Assembly: GCA_031259485.1 (NCBI GenBank)
Contig: JAIRLH010000164.1
Coordinates: 1-5,813 of the forward strand
DNA from: Elusimicrobiota bacterium
Lineage (GTDB): Bacteria > Elusimicrobiota > Elusimicrobia > Elusimicrobiales > Elusimicrobiaceae
DNA: 5,813 bases
Reading direction: 5' to 3'
Shown: positions 1-5,744 of the stretch, one piece after another
Numbering within the stretch: the first letter of the stretch is position 1
Layout of the letters: each line of letters opens with the position of its first letter
Notes under the pieces: model-generated
The model's input: only the letters and a program-made list of their open reading frames with translations
Told to the model about the DNA's origin: nothing
Database searches by the model: none
Program-made: the position numbers and the translations under genes

Positions 1-1133
1 ACCGGTACGCCGCCGTAATAAGCCAGAAAGCCAACTCCCTGTTTTGCCCTTGCGGGCCTGCCGGTTTTAGAGCGCGTGCCCTCCGGAAATATAAAAAGGC
101 TGCGGCCGCGTTTTAATACTTTAATCGCCGCATTCAAAGAAACAAAAACGCCCCCCACGCGTTTCCTGTCCACCGCTATGAACTTCGGACTGCGAAAAAT
201 CAGCCCCAACAAAGGCCAGTCCAGTAGTTCTCTTTTGACAAAGTAAACGCTGTCGCGTTTAAGTTCCGTAAAGCCGCCGGCGAGGAGAGGGTCAAAATTT
301 GACAAATGGTTGCAGGCTATTATAAGCCCGCCATAGCGCGGCACATTTTCAAGCCCTTTTATTTTAGTTTCATAAAAAAACCTGAAGTACGCCCTGGAAA
401 GTAATTTTAGCAAATTATATATCAACTTATAAAGCCCCGTGTAAGCCGGCGACGGGGGCAAAACCGCATCAACGCGCGCGCTGGCGGCGGTGATGACCTG
501 CTCCAAAGTTAAATCGGATGTGTTTATTACCACCGCGTCTTCCGCGGGTTTGAGCGGCGAGACGGCGCGGCTTGTGTCGCGCTCGTCACGCGCTTTGATG
601 GAGGCCAGCAGCTCTTCATAATCAGCCTTACGGCCATTTTCCCGCAATTGAAGTACGCGGCGGCGGGCCCTTTGTTCCGCGCTTGCCGTCAGGAAAATTT
701 TTACCGGCGCCTGGGGGCAAACTGCTGTGCCGATGTCGCGCCCTTCCATCACAAGACCGCCGGCACGGCCCATTTCAATCTGTTTCCGCATGATGACGGC
801 GCGCGCTTTAGGCAGCGCAGACACCTTGCTTGCGGCCTGCCCCACGTCGTCGGCAAGCAGTTTGTCTCCCGGGTAAACGCCGTCAATAAAAACTTTAAGA
901 CTGCCGCCTTGCGTACGTTCAAAATCCCATTTGATGTTTTGCGCGGCTTCGTAAACGCGCTCCTCATCGCACAGATCAATGCCCAGGTTAAGCGCCTTCC
1001 AGCCCAGACAGCGGTACATTTCGCCCGTGCTGAGAAAGCTGAGGCCGTATTTCACCGCCAAAGCCCTGCCGACGGAAGACTTGCCCACGCCCGCCGGCCC
1101 GTCTATGGCTATGGTTATTTTGCGCGCGGCCAT
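1..1133 (-). CDS. cmk: Cytidylate kinase fused to PlsC-type 1-acylglycerol-3-phosphate acyltransferase (C-terminus cut by window edge)
   Basis: The frame is open from an ATG at 1133-1131 to the window edge, giving 377 codons and no stop. Residues 1 to about 220 match CMP/dCMP kinase, which phosphorylates CMP or dCMP with ATP in the cytoplasm. Visible are the P-loop GPAGVGKSS (12-20), an NMP-binding segment STGEMYR (35-41), EGRDIGT (130-136) and the lid region with RDERDTSR (182-189) followed by PLKPAEDA (193-200). A short linker with PPSP and a hydrophobic helix (about 234-255) lead into an acyltransferase domain. That domain has the catalytic HX4D motif (H276, D281), FIAVDRKR (318-325) and FPEGTRS (349-355), the usual PlsC blocks for acylating lysophosphatidic acid at the membrane. 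Cmk alone is normally about 220 residues, so this is a true fusion with no stop or frame change between the domains. The start lies 2 nt after the pilT-like stop with only a weak AGG upstream, so coupled translation is likely. The usual Asp of the DTGAMYR motif is Ser35 here. The domain calls are sure; bifunctionality is inferred. Confidence 0.93.
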   Translation of the reverse strand, partial: MAARKITIAIDGPAGVGKSSVGRALAVKYGLSFLSTGEMYRCLGWKALNLGIDLCDEERVYEAAQNIKWDFERTQGGSLKVFIDGVYPGDKLLADDVGQAASKVSALPKARAVIMRKQIEMGRAGGLVMEGRDIGTAVCPQAPVKIFLTASAEQRARRRVLQLRENGRKADYEELLASIKARDERDTSRAVSPLKPAEDAVVINTSDLTLEQVITAASARVDAVLPPSPAYTGLYKLIYNLLKLLSRAYFRFFYETKIKGLENVPRYGGLIIACNHLSNFDPLLAGGFTELKRDSVYFVKRELLDWPLLGLIFRSPKFIAVDRKRVGGVFVSLNAAIKVLKRGRSLFIFPEGTRSKTGRPARAKQGVGFLAYYGGVP

Positions 1134-1135
1134 TT

Positions 1136-2230
1136 TTATCTGTCCGCCTGTATATTGAAGCCTTTGATGGCCAGCATAATGCTGTCGGGGTTGGTGGAGA
1201 AGTCCAAAATATCCTCCAGCTTAACCTTGCCTTCTTTGTAAAGCGCGATTAAAGACTGGTCAAAAGTATGCATGCCGTAATAATCTCCGCTCTGCACGGC
1301 TTTGGAGACGTCTCCAATTTTATTGTCTATAATCAGTTTTTTAATCTGCGCGGTGGGGAGCATGATTTCCGTCGCCGGTATCAGGCCGCCGCCGACTTTT
1401 GGCAGCAGACGCTGCGACACTATGCCGCGCAACAAATCAGAAAGCTGGAAACGCACCTGCGCCTGATTATCGGGCGGGAAGGACTCCACCACGCGCGATA
1501 GCGTCTGCACGGAATCCACGGTATGTAAAGTGGAAAGCACCAGCTGCCCCATTTCCGCCGCGGCTATGGCGGCGCGGATGACTTCCGGATCCCGCATTTC
1601 GCCGAGCATTATGACATTTGGGTCCTGCCTCATGGCATAGCGCAGCGCGGAAGAATAAGATAAAGTGTCGGTACCCAGCGAAAGCTGGCTTATCATGCTT
1701 TTTTGCTCGGTGTGCACAAACTCAATGGGGTCTTCCACCGTTATCACGTGTACGGAGCGGGTTTTGTTTATATGGTCTATCATCGCGGCCAAAGTGGAGG
1801 ACTTGCCCGAGCCCGTCATACCCGTCACCAGAATAATGCCGCGGTGGTTAGAGGCGATTTTGCGCAAAGTCTCCCCGGGCATATTAAGCTGCTCAAAGGT
1901 GGGGATTTTGAAAGGTATATAGCGCACCGCCATGCATATTTTGCCCGACTGTCGGAAAATATTGAAGCGGAAGCGGCCGTATTCTTTGTCTTCCAGAGCG
2001 AAGTCAACGCTCATGTTCTGCTCCAGCAGTTTCTTTTCGCGCTCGCCCATGATAGCCGCGGCCATTTTTTTGACTTCCTCGTTGGTAAGGAAACAGTTGT
2101 CAATAGCGCGGATTTTTGTGTTTATGCGCACGCAGGCCGTTGAATTGCCCCTTATGTGCAAGCCGCTGGCATTATTGATTATCACTGTTTTAAGCAGCGT
2201 TTTAAGGCCTATTGATTTTTCTTCCGCCAT
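1136..2230 (-). CDS. pilT: PilT/PilU-family type IV pilus retraction (twitching motility) ATPase
   Basis: This 364-residue protein is close to the usual PilT length. The family forms cytoplasmic hexamers at the base of type IV pili and powers retraction by ATP hydrolysis. The N-terminal domain carries GLHIRGN (23-29), a variant of the usual SDLHL block, then GRFRFNIFRQSG (85-96) and IPFKIPTFEQL (105-115). The ATPase core has Walker A GMTGSGKSS (137-145), the Asp box VITVEDPIEFVH (162-173), the Walker B region VIMLGEMRDPE (206-216) and the His box STLHTVD (233-239). LLRGIVSQRLLP (266-277) is also typical. The C-terminal AIRNLIRE motif needed for retraction in classical PilT is degenerate here (AQIKKLII, 294-301), and the MHTFDQSL segment (320-327) recalls PilU, so PilT versus PilU is unresolved. 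There is no long N-terminal domain and no zinc-binding cysteine cluster as in PilB or GspE. The ATG lies 2 nt after the ftsZ stop, with GAGG inside the ftsZ end as its ribosome site. No other pilus gene is visible. Confidence 0.92.
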   Translation of the reverse strand: MAEEKSIGLKTLLKTVIINNASGLHIRGNSTACVRINTKIRAIDNCFLTNEEVKKMAAAIMGEREKKLLEQNMSVDFALEDKEYGRFRFNIFRQSGKICMAVRYIPFKIPTFEQLNMPGETLRKIASNHRGIILVTGMTGSGKSSTLAAMIDHINKTRSVHVITVEDPIEFVHTEQKSMISQLSLGTDTLSYSSALRYAMRQDPNVIMLGEMRDPEVIRAAIAAAEMGQLVLSTLHTVDSVQTLSRVVESFPPDNQAQVRFQLSDLLRGIVSQRLLPKVGGGLIPATEIMLPTAQIKKLIIDNKIGDVSKAVQSGDYYGMHTFDQSLIALYKEGKVKLEDILDFSTNPDSIMLAIKGFNIQADR

Positions 2231-2232
2231 GT

Positions 2233-3399
2233 TTATTTAACCTCTTTTTTACGGCGTATATAAGCCGGTATGAGCAAAAAATCGCTTTCCGCGTCCAGTT
2301 GGCCGCCCTGCTGCGGCGCAGACGGCATAGGGCCGTGCTGCATTGTCGCCGACGGCCGGTGCGCGACGCGCAGGCTTGGAAACTTTGGTATCCCCTCTTT
2401 TGCGAATCCCGTAGCGATTACCGTCACGCGCAGGCTGCCCTCTTCAAGCGTATTATCGTACATGTGTCCGAATTTTATTATCGAGCCGTTGCTCGCATAC
2501 TGGCGGATTATATTCATGACTTCGCCCTGCTCAAGCAGGTTGATTTCATCCGACGCGGTAAAGAAAACTATAAAACCTTTTGCTCCGGTTATATCCGCGT
2601 TTTCAAGCAGCGGGGAGTTAAGCGCGTCGCGCGCGGCCGTCAGGTGCCGCTTATTGCCTTTGGCCTGGCCTATACCGATAAGACTTCGTCCCGAGCACAG
2701 CATTATTTTTTTGAGGTCATTATAATCTATATTCATTTCGCCGGGTTTTAAGATGACTTCGCTTATCCCTTTCACAGCTTGAAGCAGCACTTCGTCAACC
2801 ATTTTGAAAGCGGTTTTTGTGGTGGTCCTGGCGTCAACATTTTCAAAAAGCCGTTCGTTGGGGACTATTATCATAGAGTCCGTGTATTTCTGCATTTCCT
2901 GTATGCCTTTATCCGCCTGGTCGGCTCGGATAAAACCTTCAAAATTAAACGGCCGCGTGACTACGCCGACAACCAAAATATTTTCGCCGTAAGTTTCCTT
3001 GGCCACGCGCGCAAGCTGAGGCGCCACGCCCGTGCCCGTGCCGCCGCCCATGCCCGCTGTAATGAAAAGTAAATCCGTATCGGCCACGATAAGGCGCAGT
3101 TGTTCCAAAGATTCTTCGGCCGCTTTTTTGCCGCGCTCAGGATCGCCCCCGACGCCGAGGCCTTTGGTAATCTTCTCCCCGACCTGCACAAGATACGGGG
3201 CCTTGTTGCGGCGCAGGTCCTGCGCGTCGGTATTAATGGCGATAAAATCCACGTCGGCCACGCCGGCTTCCATCATGTGGTTGATGGCATTGCCGCCGCC
3301 GCCGCCAACGCCCACGCATTTGATTTTGGCCTTTTTGCCCTCAAACTGCTCCGCCTGCGCGAAGAGGGAATCCATACCGGTATTTTTTGTATCTGTCAT
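2233..3399 (-). CDS. ftsZ: Cell division protein FtsZ (tubulin-like GTPase)
   Basis: The 388-residue product is of normal FtsZ length. FtsZ polymerises with GTP into the cytoplasmic Z-ring that recruits the division machinery. The N-terminal nucleotide-binding block reads VGVGGGGGNAINHM (29-42), and the tubulin signature GGGTGTG is at 118-124. FNFEG (151-155) and the T7 synergy loop MNIDYNDLKKIM (222-233) follow, with both catalytic aspartates, D225 and D228, kept. The GTPase core ends near residue 332. A short linker rich in Pro, Gln and Gly (about 345-370) leads to the conserved tail LIPAYIRRKK (376-385), the peptide known to bind FtsA and other partners. The ATG at 3399 has AAGGG at 3413-3409 with a 9-nt spacer, which favours it over Met9. 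The gene is separated from ftsA by an unusual 229-nt palindrome-rich gap, so it may have its own promoter or processing site, while it is packed against the pilT-like gene downstream. Confidence 0.98.
   Translation of the reverse strand: MTDTKNTGMDSLFAQAEQFEGKKAKIKCVGVGGGGGNAINHMMEAGVADVDFIAINTDAQDLRRNKAPYLVQVGEKITKGLGVGGDPERGKKAAEESLEQLRLIVADTDLLFITAGMGGGTGTGVAPQLARVAKETYGENILVVGVVTRPFNFEGFIRADQADKGIQEMQKYTDSMIIVPNERLFENVDARTTTKTAFKMVDEVLLQAVKGISEVILKPGEMNIDYNDLKKIMLCSGRSLIGIGQAKGNKRHLTAARDALNSPLLENADITGAKGFIVFFTASDEINLLEQGEVMNIIRQYASNGSIIKFGHMYDNTLEEGSLRVTVIATGFAKEGIPKFPSLRVAHRPSATMQHGPMPSAPQQGGQLDAESDFLLIPAYIRRKKEVK
2241..2244 (-). promoter_or_regulatory. Ribosome binding site of the pilT-like gene, inside the ftsZ coding end
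   Basis: GAGG on the minus strand lies 10 nt before the ATG at 2230. It is formed by the last FtsZ codons (the Glu-Val of the RRKKEVK tail), so the end of ftsZ doubles as the initiation signal for the next gene. This supports the chosen start and suggests translational coupling. Confidence 0.65.
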
Positions 3400-3408
3400 A
3401 AAATTTGG

Positions 3409-3413
3409 CCCTT
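3409..3413 (-). promoter_or_regulatory. Ribosome binding site of ftsZ
   Basis: AAGGG on the minus strand ends 9 nt before the ATG at 3399. It is one of the better Shine-Dalgarno matches in the window and fixes the ftsZ start. Confidence 0.7.
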
Positions 3414-3425
3414 AACAATACTTCT

Positions 3426-3438
3426 GCCCCTTTGGGGC
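3426..3438. repeat. Perfect GCCCC/GGGGC hairpin in the ftsZ leader
   Basis: GCCCC-TTT-GGGGC is a perfect 5-bp GC stem with a 3-nt loop, lying 12 nt upstream of the ftsZ ribosome site. No U-tract follows on the minus strand, so it is not a terminator in the ftsZ direction. It could stabilise the mRNA 5' end or simply be part of the repeat. Confidence 0.5.
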
Positions 3439-3457
3439 GAGAGCGCCTAATCTGTGG

Positions 3458-3482
3458 GAAAGCGGCCCGCTTTCTTTTTATT
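3458..3482 (+). terminator. Terminator-like hairpin with T-tract, facing opposite to all genes
   Basis: On the plus strand GAAAGCG-GCC-CGCTTTC forms a perfect 7-bp stem with a 3-nt loop, directly followed by TTTTTATT. This is the form of an intrinsic terminator for plus-strand transcription, although no plus-strand gene is visible upstream. On the minus strand the stem is preceded by A residues and lacks a U-tract, so it should not stop ftsA-ftsZ read-through efficiently. Its role, possibly blocking antisense RNA, is inferred. Confidence 0.45.
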
Positions 3483-3527
3483 CTCCCCCCTTTTGGGGAA
3501 GTGATACGAAGTGCCGTAGGGGGTAAT

Positions 3528-3533
3528 ATTGTA
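3528..3533 (-). promoter_or_regulatory. Possible -10 element of an ftsZ promoter
   Basis: TACAAT on the minus strand, in the AT-rich centre of the gap, is five of six bases from the sigma-70 -10 consensus. Transcription would start near 3521 and give a leader of about 120 nt containing the GC hairpins. No good -35 box is found at 16-18 nt, so this is weak. Confidence 0.22.
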
Positions 3534-3556
3534 GTTATTGCTTTCATTTAATAACT
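3533..3556. repeat. 24-bp AT-rich dyad (AGTTATT/AATAACT)
   Basis: Perfect 7-bp arms AGTTATT (3533-3539) and AATAACT (3550-3556) flank a 10-nt spacer. The dyad overlaps the region just upstream of the weak -10 candidate, so it could be a protein-binding operator or a small hairpin. Its base composition contrasts with the GC-rich stems around it. Confidence 0.4.
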
Positions 3557-3561
3557 GCCAC

Positions 3562-3598
3562 TGCCCCACGCTTCGGGTCTGTTGACCCTTCGCGGGCA
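3562..3598. repeat. Two-tier stem-loop downstream of ftsA
   Basis: The outer arms TGCCC (3562-3566) and GGGCA (3594-3598) are complementary, CG/CG pairs lie at 3569-3570 with 3591-3592, and an inner stem GGGTC-TGTT-GACCC spans 3575-3588. The result is a 37-nt imperfect hairpin with small internal loops. No U-tract follows in either direction. Confidence 0.45.
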
Positions 3599-3617
3599 CT
3601 TCCCATAATCGGGGAAG
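3599..3617. repeat. CTTCCC/GGGAAG hairpin just after ftsA
   Basis: Perfect 6-bp arms CTTCCC (3599-3604) and GGGAAG (3612-3617) flank a 7-nt loop. In the ftsA direction it begins 11 nt after the stop codon, where a terminator or mRNA 3' stabiliser could lie, but it is not followed by a U-tract. Confidence 0.4.
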
Positions 3618-3628
3618 AATTTTAAATA

Positions 3629-4882
3629 TTACCCGCCAAATAACTCCAAATTTTTCACCATGTTTATAAATCTTATTATAGGCGACTTGGAACTCTGCCC
3701 ATGCTTCCTGCCTGAATGGCCGCCGGCCAGCAAATCGCGCCGCGCCGCGTAAACGGCGAGCGATACCGCTGTGGAATAAAGCGGTTCAAAATACTGCTCG
3801 TCGCCGGATATTACGTCGCGCTGCACAAGGCCGCGCCGCACGTTTTTGAGACCGACGGACTGGCTGCACTGCTCCGTTATCCCGGGCATTAAGGAACCTC
3901 CGCCCGTCAGTATGCCTACGGCCGCCAAATCCTCAAAGCCGCTTTTGTCAACGCAGATTTTTACCTGCTCAAACAAATCCTGCACGCGCGGCTGTATTAT
4001 GTCCAGCAGAAAACTCTTTTTGACATTATGCACGGTTTTGCCGTCAAGCGAGGGCACCGCTATATCGCCCTCGTCGGAAAGAAACGCCGGAAAGCAGACA
4101 CCGTGCTTTTCCTTAATCTCCTGCGCGGCGCTTTTGGGCGTGTGCAGGGCATAGGCAATATCGCGCGTGATTAAATCGCACCCGAAAGGCAAATCTCGGC
4201 TGAAGCGCAAAGCGCCGTCAACGTAAATACCTATGGACATAGTTTCCCCGCCTAAATCTATCAGCATGGCGCCGATGTCCTTTTCCTCCTGCGTGAGCAC
4301 GCTGTCCGCCAGACACATGAGGCCGTAGAAAGTGCCGTCAATCCTGAACCCCGGGCGCGTAAGCGTTTTGTTTAAATTGTTGAGGCTGGAGGAAAGGCCG
4401 GTCGTGATATGCACGTCCACCTCCAGCAGGGAGCCTTCCATACCTTCGGGGTTGCTTATGCCGCGCTGGCGGTCTATGCTGAAGCCCTGCGGGATTACGC
4501 TTATAATTTCATTATCGTTTTTTATCGGGATTGAGCGCGCGTTAAGAACGGCCTGCTCAATATCGTCAGGAGTGATTTCTTTATCGGCGCGCGATATATT
4601 GTAAGTGCCATGATTGGTAAAACTTTCCAAATGTTCGCCGCGCACAGCGACGTAAAGAGCAGTTAAATCTTTATCCGTTTTTTCCTCAAGATAGTTAATG
4701 ACGTCGGCCGCCGCGGCGGATGTTTCCCTTATGTCGCTTACCATGCCGCCTTTGAGGCCCTTGCACGGCACGCTTACGCCGCTGATTATCCTGAGGGAAT
4801 TTGACTGCCCGTCATAATGCGCGGCGACCGCCGTTATTTTGCCGCCGCCGATGTCAAGACCCGCTATTAAATTTGTTTTCAT
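3629..4882 (-). CDS. ftsA: Cell division protein FtsA (actin-like membrane anchor for FtsZ)
   Basis: The 417-residue product has the usual FtsA length. FtsA is an actin-fold ATP-binding protein that links FtsZ filaments to the inner membrane and recruits later division proteins. The phosphate-1 loop is GLDIGGGKITAV (8-19), the FtsA-specific 1C domain lies at about 85-165, phosphate-2 is LIDLGGETMSIGIY (207-220), and the adenosine motif is VGILTGGGSLMPG (322-334). RDIAYALHTPKSA (240-252) is also family-like. The last 18 residues, starting SPIIRFINMVKN, can form the amphipathic membrane-targeting helix after a polar linker. The ATG at 4882 is preferred because the homology begins there, with an AGG 9 nt upstream and a start 13 nt after ftsQ. 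A longer reading begins with TTG at 4933 and adds 17 residues overlapping ftsQ. Two motifs depart from the norm: GGG instead of GT(S/T) after DI, and GGE..S instead of GGG..D in phosphate-2. ATP turnover may therefore be altered, although binding is still likely. Confidence 0.96.
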   Translation of the reverse strand: MKTNLIAGLDIGGGKITAVAAHYDGQSNSLRIISGVSVPCKGLKGGMVSDIRETSAAAADVINYLEEKTDKDLTALYVAVRGEHLESFTNHGTYNISRADKEITPDDIEQAVLNARSIPIKNDNEIISVIPQGFSIDRQRGISNPEGMEGSLLEVDVHITTGLSSSLNNLNKTLTRPGFRIDGTFYGLMCLADSVLTQEEKDIGAMLIDLGGETMSIGIYVDGALRFSRDLPFGCDLITRDIAYALHTPKSAAQEIKEKHGVCFPAFLSDEGDIAVPSLDGKTVHNVKKSFLLDIIQPRVQDLFEQVKICVDKSGFEDLAAVGILTGGGSLMPGITEQCSQSVGLKNVRRGLVQRDVISGDEQYFEPLYSTAVSLAVYAARRDLLAGGHSGRKHGQSSKSPIIRFINMVKNLELFGG

Positions 4883-4891
4883 TTTATGCTG

Positions 4892-4894
4892 CCT
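4892..4894 (-). promoter_or_regulatory. Ribosome binding site supporting the internal ATG of ftsA
   Basis: AGG within ACAGG lies 9 nt before the ATG at 4882, in the 13-nt spacer after the ftsQ stop. It is short, but it supports this start over the upstream TTG at 4933, which has no purine-rich site near it. Confidence 0.45.
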
Positions 4895-4895
4895 G

Positions 4896-5744
4896 TCATG
4901 CTGATTGTTTAAGATAAATTTTTCCGTCTTCAAAATAATTAAAATTTATATCATAGGGCTGTTTGAGCCCCTTTGCCTGCGCCGCGCGCATAACCTGCCC
5001 GAGGCGCGTGATTTTCCGCCCGTAATCAGAGAAACTTCCCATATCGGCGAAAGCCGCGCCTGCGCCCAGCTGCACGCTGAAAGTTCTGGCGTCCATATCC
5101 AGCGCGGCCGCTGAGACCCGCGGCGTTTGCGCGCCGCCGGTATTGCCCGCGCTGCCAATGCCGGCCGCCCCGCCAAGGGCTTTAATTAATTTTACTAATT
5201 CCTGGGGCAGAAAATCACTTTTTCCCCCGTCTTTAACATAAACCGGCAGCAACGCGGAGTCCTGCTGCCCGTCGTCCGCGAAAAATACGCCCGACGGGGC
5301 CAGTAAGAAAGTTTTATCCTCCGTTATAATCCGCGCGAGCGGGGTTTGTTTTTTGACTTCTATTTTGAGCCGCCCGTCAAACCAGCCGCGCCGCACGCTT
5401 ACGCGCGAAAATTGTTTCAGATTGTACTTTAGCATGCTCTCAAGGTTAGCCGCGTCGCGCGCTGTAATATGGTCGCCCGCGTCAAAGCCGATATATTTGA
5501 GAACTTCGTACCTTGCCTCCGGCGTGGCGCCGGTTATTTTAATCTCTTTTATGCGCCATTTGGCCCACTCCGGCCCGTTGAGGGAAAACAAAACGGCGCT
5601 GAGCTTATTTAGGCCCAACACCGCCAAAGCCAAAAGCATAACCGCCGTAGCGGCGAATAAAAATTTTTTAACGCGCGCGACGCGCGCTCTGCGCCTGTTA
5701 ACCGGCCTCAAACGTTTTGAAGATTTCTTTTTTGCATTATACAT
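4896..5744 (-). CDS. ftsQ: Cell division protein FtsQ/DivIB (POTRA-domain membrane protein)
   Basis: The product has 282 residues from the ATG at 5744; positions below count from a TTG three codons earlier. FtsQ bridges the early cytoplasmic ring and the late septal synthase complex, with its bulk outside the inner membrane. A very basic cytoplasmic tail (residues 7-30, many Lys and Arg) precedes one hydrophobic helix (about 31-48). A POTRA domain follows at about 66-140 (WRIKEIKITGATPE, then LKQFSRVSVRRGWFDGRLKIEVKKQTPLARI in pieces), then the beta domain with FLLAPSGVFFAD (149-160). A Gly/Ala-rich stretch (about 194-210) looks like a flexible insertion in that domain. The start is uncertain: TTG at 5753 and ATG at 5744 are both possible and neither has a clear Shine-Dalgarno site. 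Sequence identity within the FtsQ family is low, so the call rests on the domain order and on the position directly before ftsA. Confidence 0.92.
   Translation of the reverse strand: MYNAKKKSSKRLRPVNRRRARVARVKKFLFAATAVMLLALAVLGLNKLSAVLFSLNGPEWAKWRIKEIKITGATPEARYEVLKYIGFDAGDHITARDAANLESMLKYNLKQFSRVSVRRGWFDGRLKIEVKKQTPLARIITEDKTFLLAPSGVFFADDGQQDSALLPVYVKDGGKSDFLPQELVKLIKALGGAAGIGSAGNTGGAQTPRVSAAALDMDARTFSVQLGAGAAFADMGSFSDYGRKITRLGQVMRAAQAKGLKQPYDINFNYFEDGKIYLKQSA

Larger units (their letters stand above)
3422..3634. repeat. Palindrome-rich intergenic element between ftsA and ftsZ
   Basis: The only sizeable gap between genes (3400-3628) is dense in inverted repeats, and no gene was found in it. 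GC-rich stem-loops flank an AT-rich centre. Two related modules occur in the same direction: TTCTGCCCC-TTT-GGGG at 3422-3437 and TTCTCCCCCC-TTTT-GGGG at 3481-3498. Longer-range arms also match: GGGAAGTG (3496-3503) with CACTTCCC (3597-3604), GAAGTGCC (3509-3516) with GGCACTTC (3595-3602), and GGGTAATATT (3521-3530) with AATATTACCC (3625-3634). The pattern resembles a dispersed REP- or MITE-like intergenic repeat inserted between two genes that are normally close together. Whether other copies exist in the genome cannot be seen here. It lacks a transposase gene and clear target-site duplications. Confidence 0.55.

Noticed and set aside
648..1241. Plus-strand open frame of 197 codons opposite the kinase
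   Set aside because: It lies wholly antisense to cmk and the end of the pilT-like gene, whose minus-strand frames show clear family motifs. Its translation shows no known domain, and GC-rich codons explain the long antisense frame.
1703..2143. Plus-strand open frame of 146 codons opposite the pilT-like gene
   Set aside because: It is complementary to the Walker A and N-terminal domain coding sequence, with no independent coding evidence.
2212..2751. Plus-strand open frame of 179 codons opposite ftsZ
   Set aside because: It is antisense to a well-conserved FtsZ sequence and rich in Arg and His as expected for a complement reading; no motif or ribosome site supports it.
3422..3634. CRISPR array or integron attC site in the ftsA-ftsZ gap
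   Set aside because: There are no regularly spaced direct repeats with unique spacers, and no integrase or core site; the structure is a set of unequal palindromes.
4883..4933. Longer FtsA beginning at TTG 4933
   Set aside because: The extra 17 residues are polar, lie within the ftsQ coding end, lack a ribosome site, and precede the point where FtsA family similarity starts.
5736..5741. Perfect TATAAT on the minus strand at the start of ftsQ
   Set aside because: It lies just downstream of the ftsQ ATG, so transcription would begin inside the gene, and the nearest -35-like TTGATT has a 19-nt spacer. It is probably a chance product of the Tyr-Asn codons.
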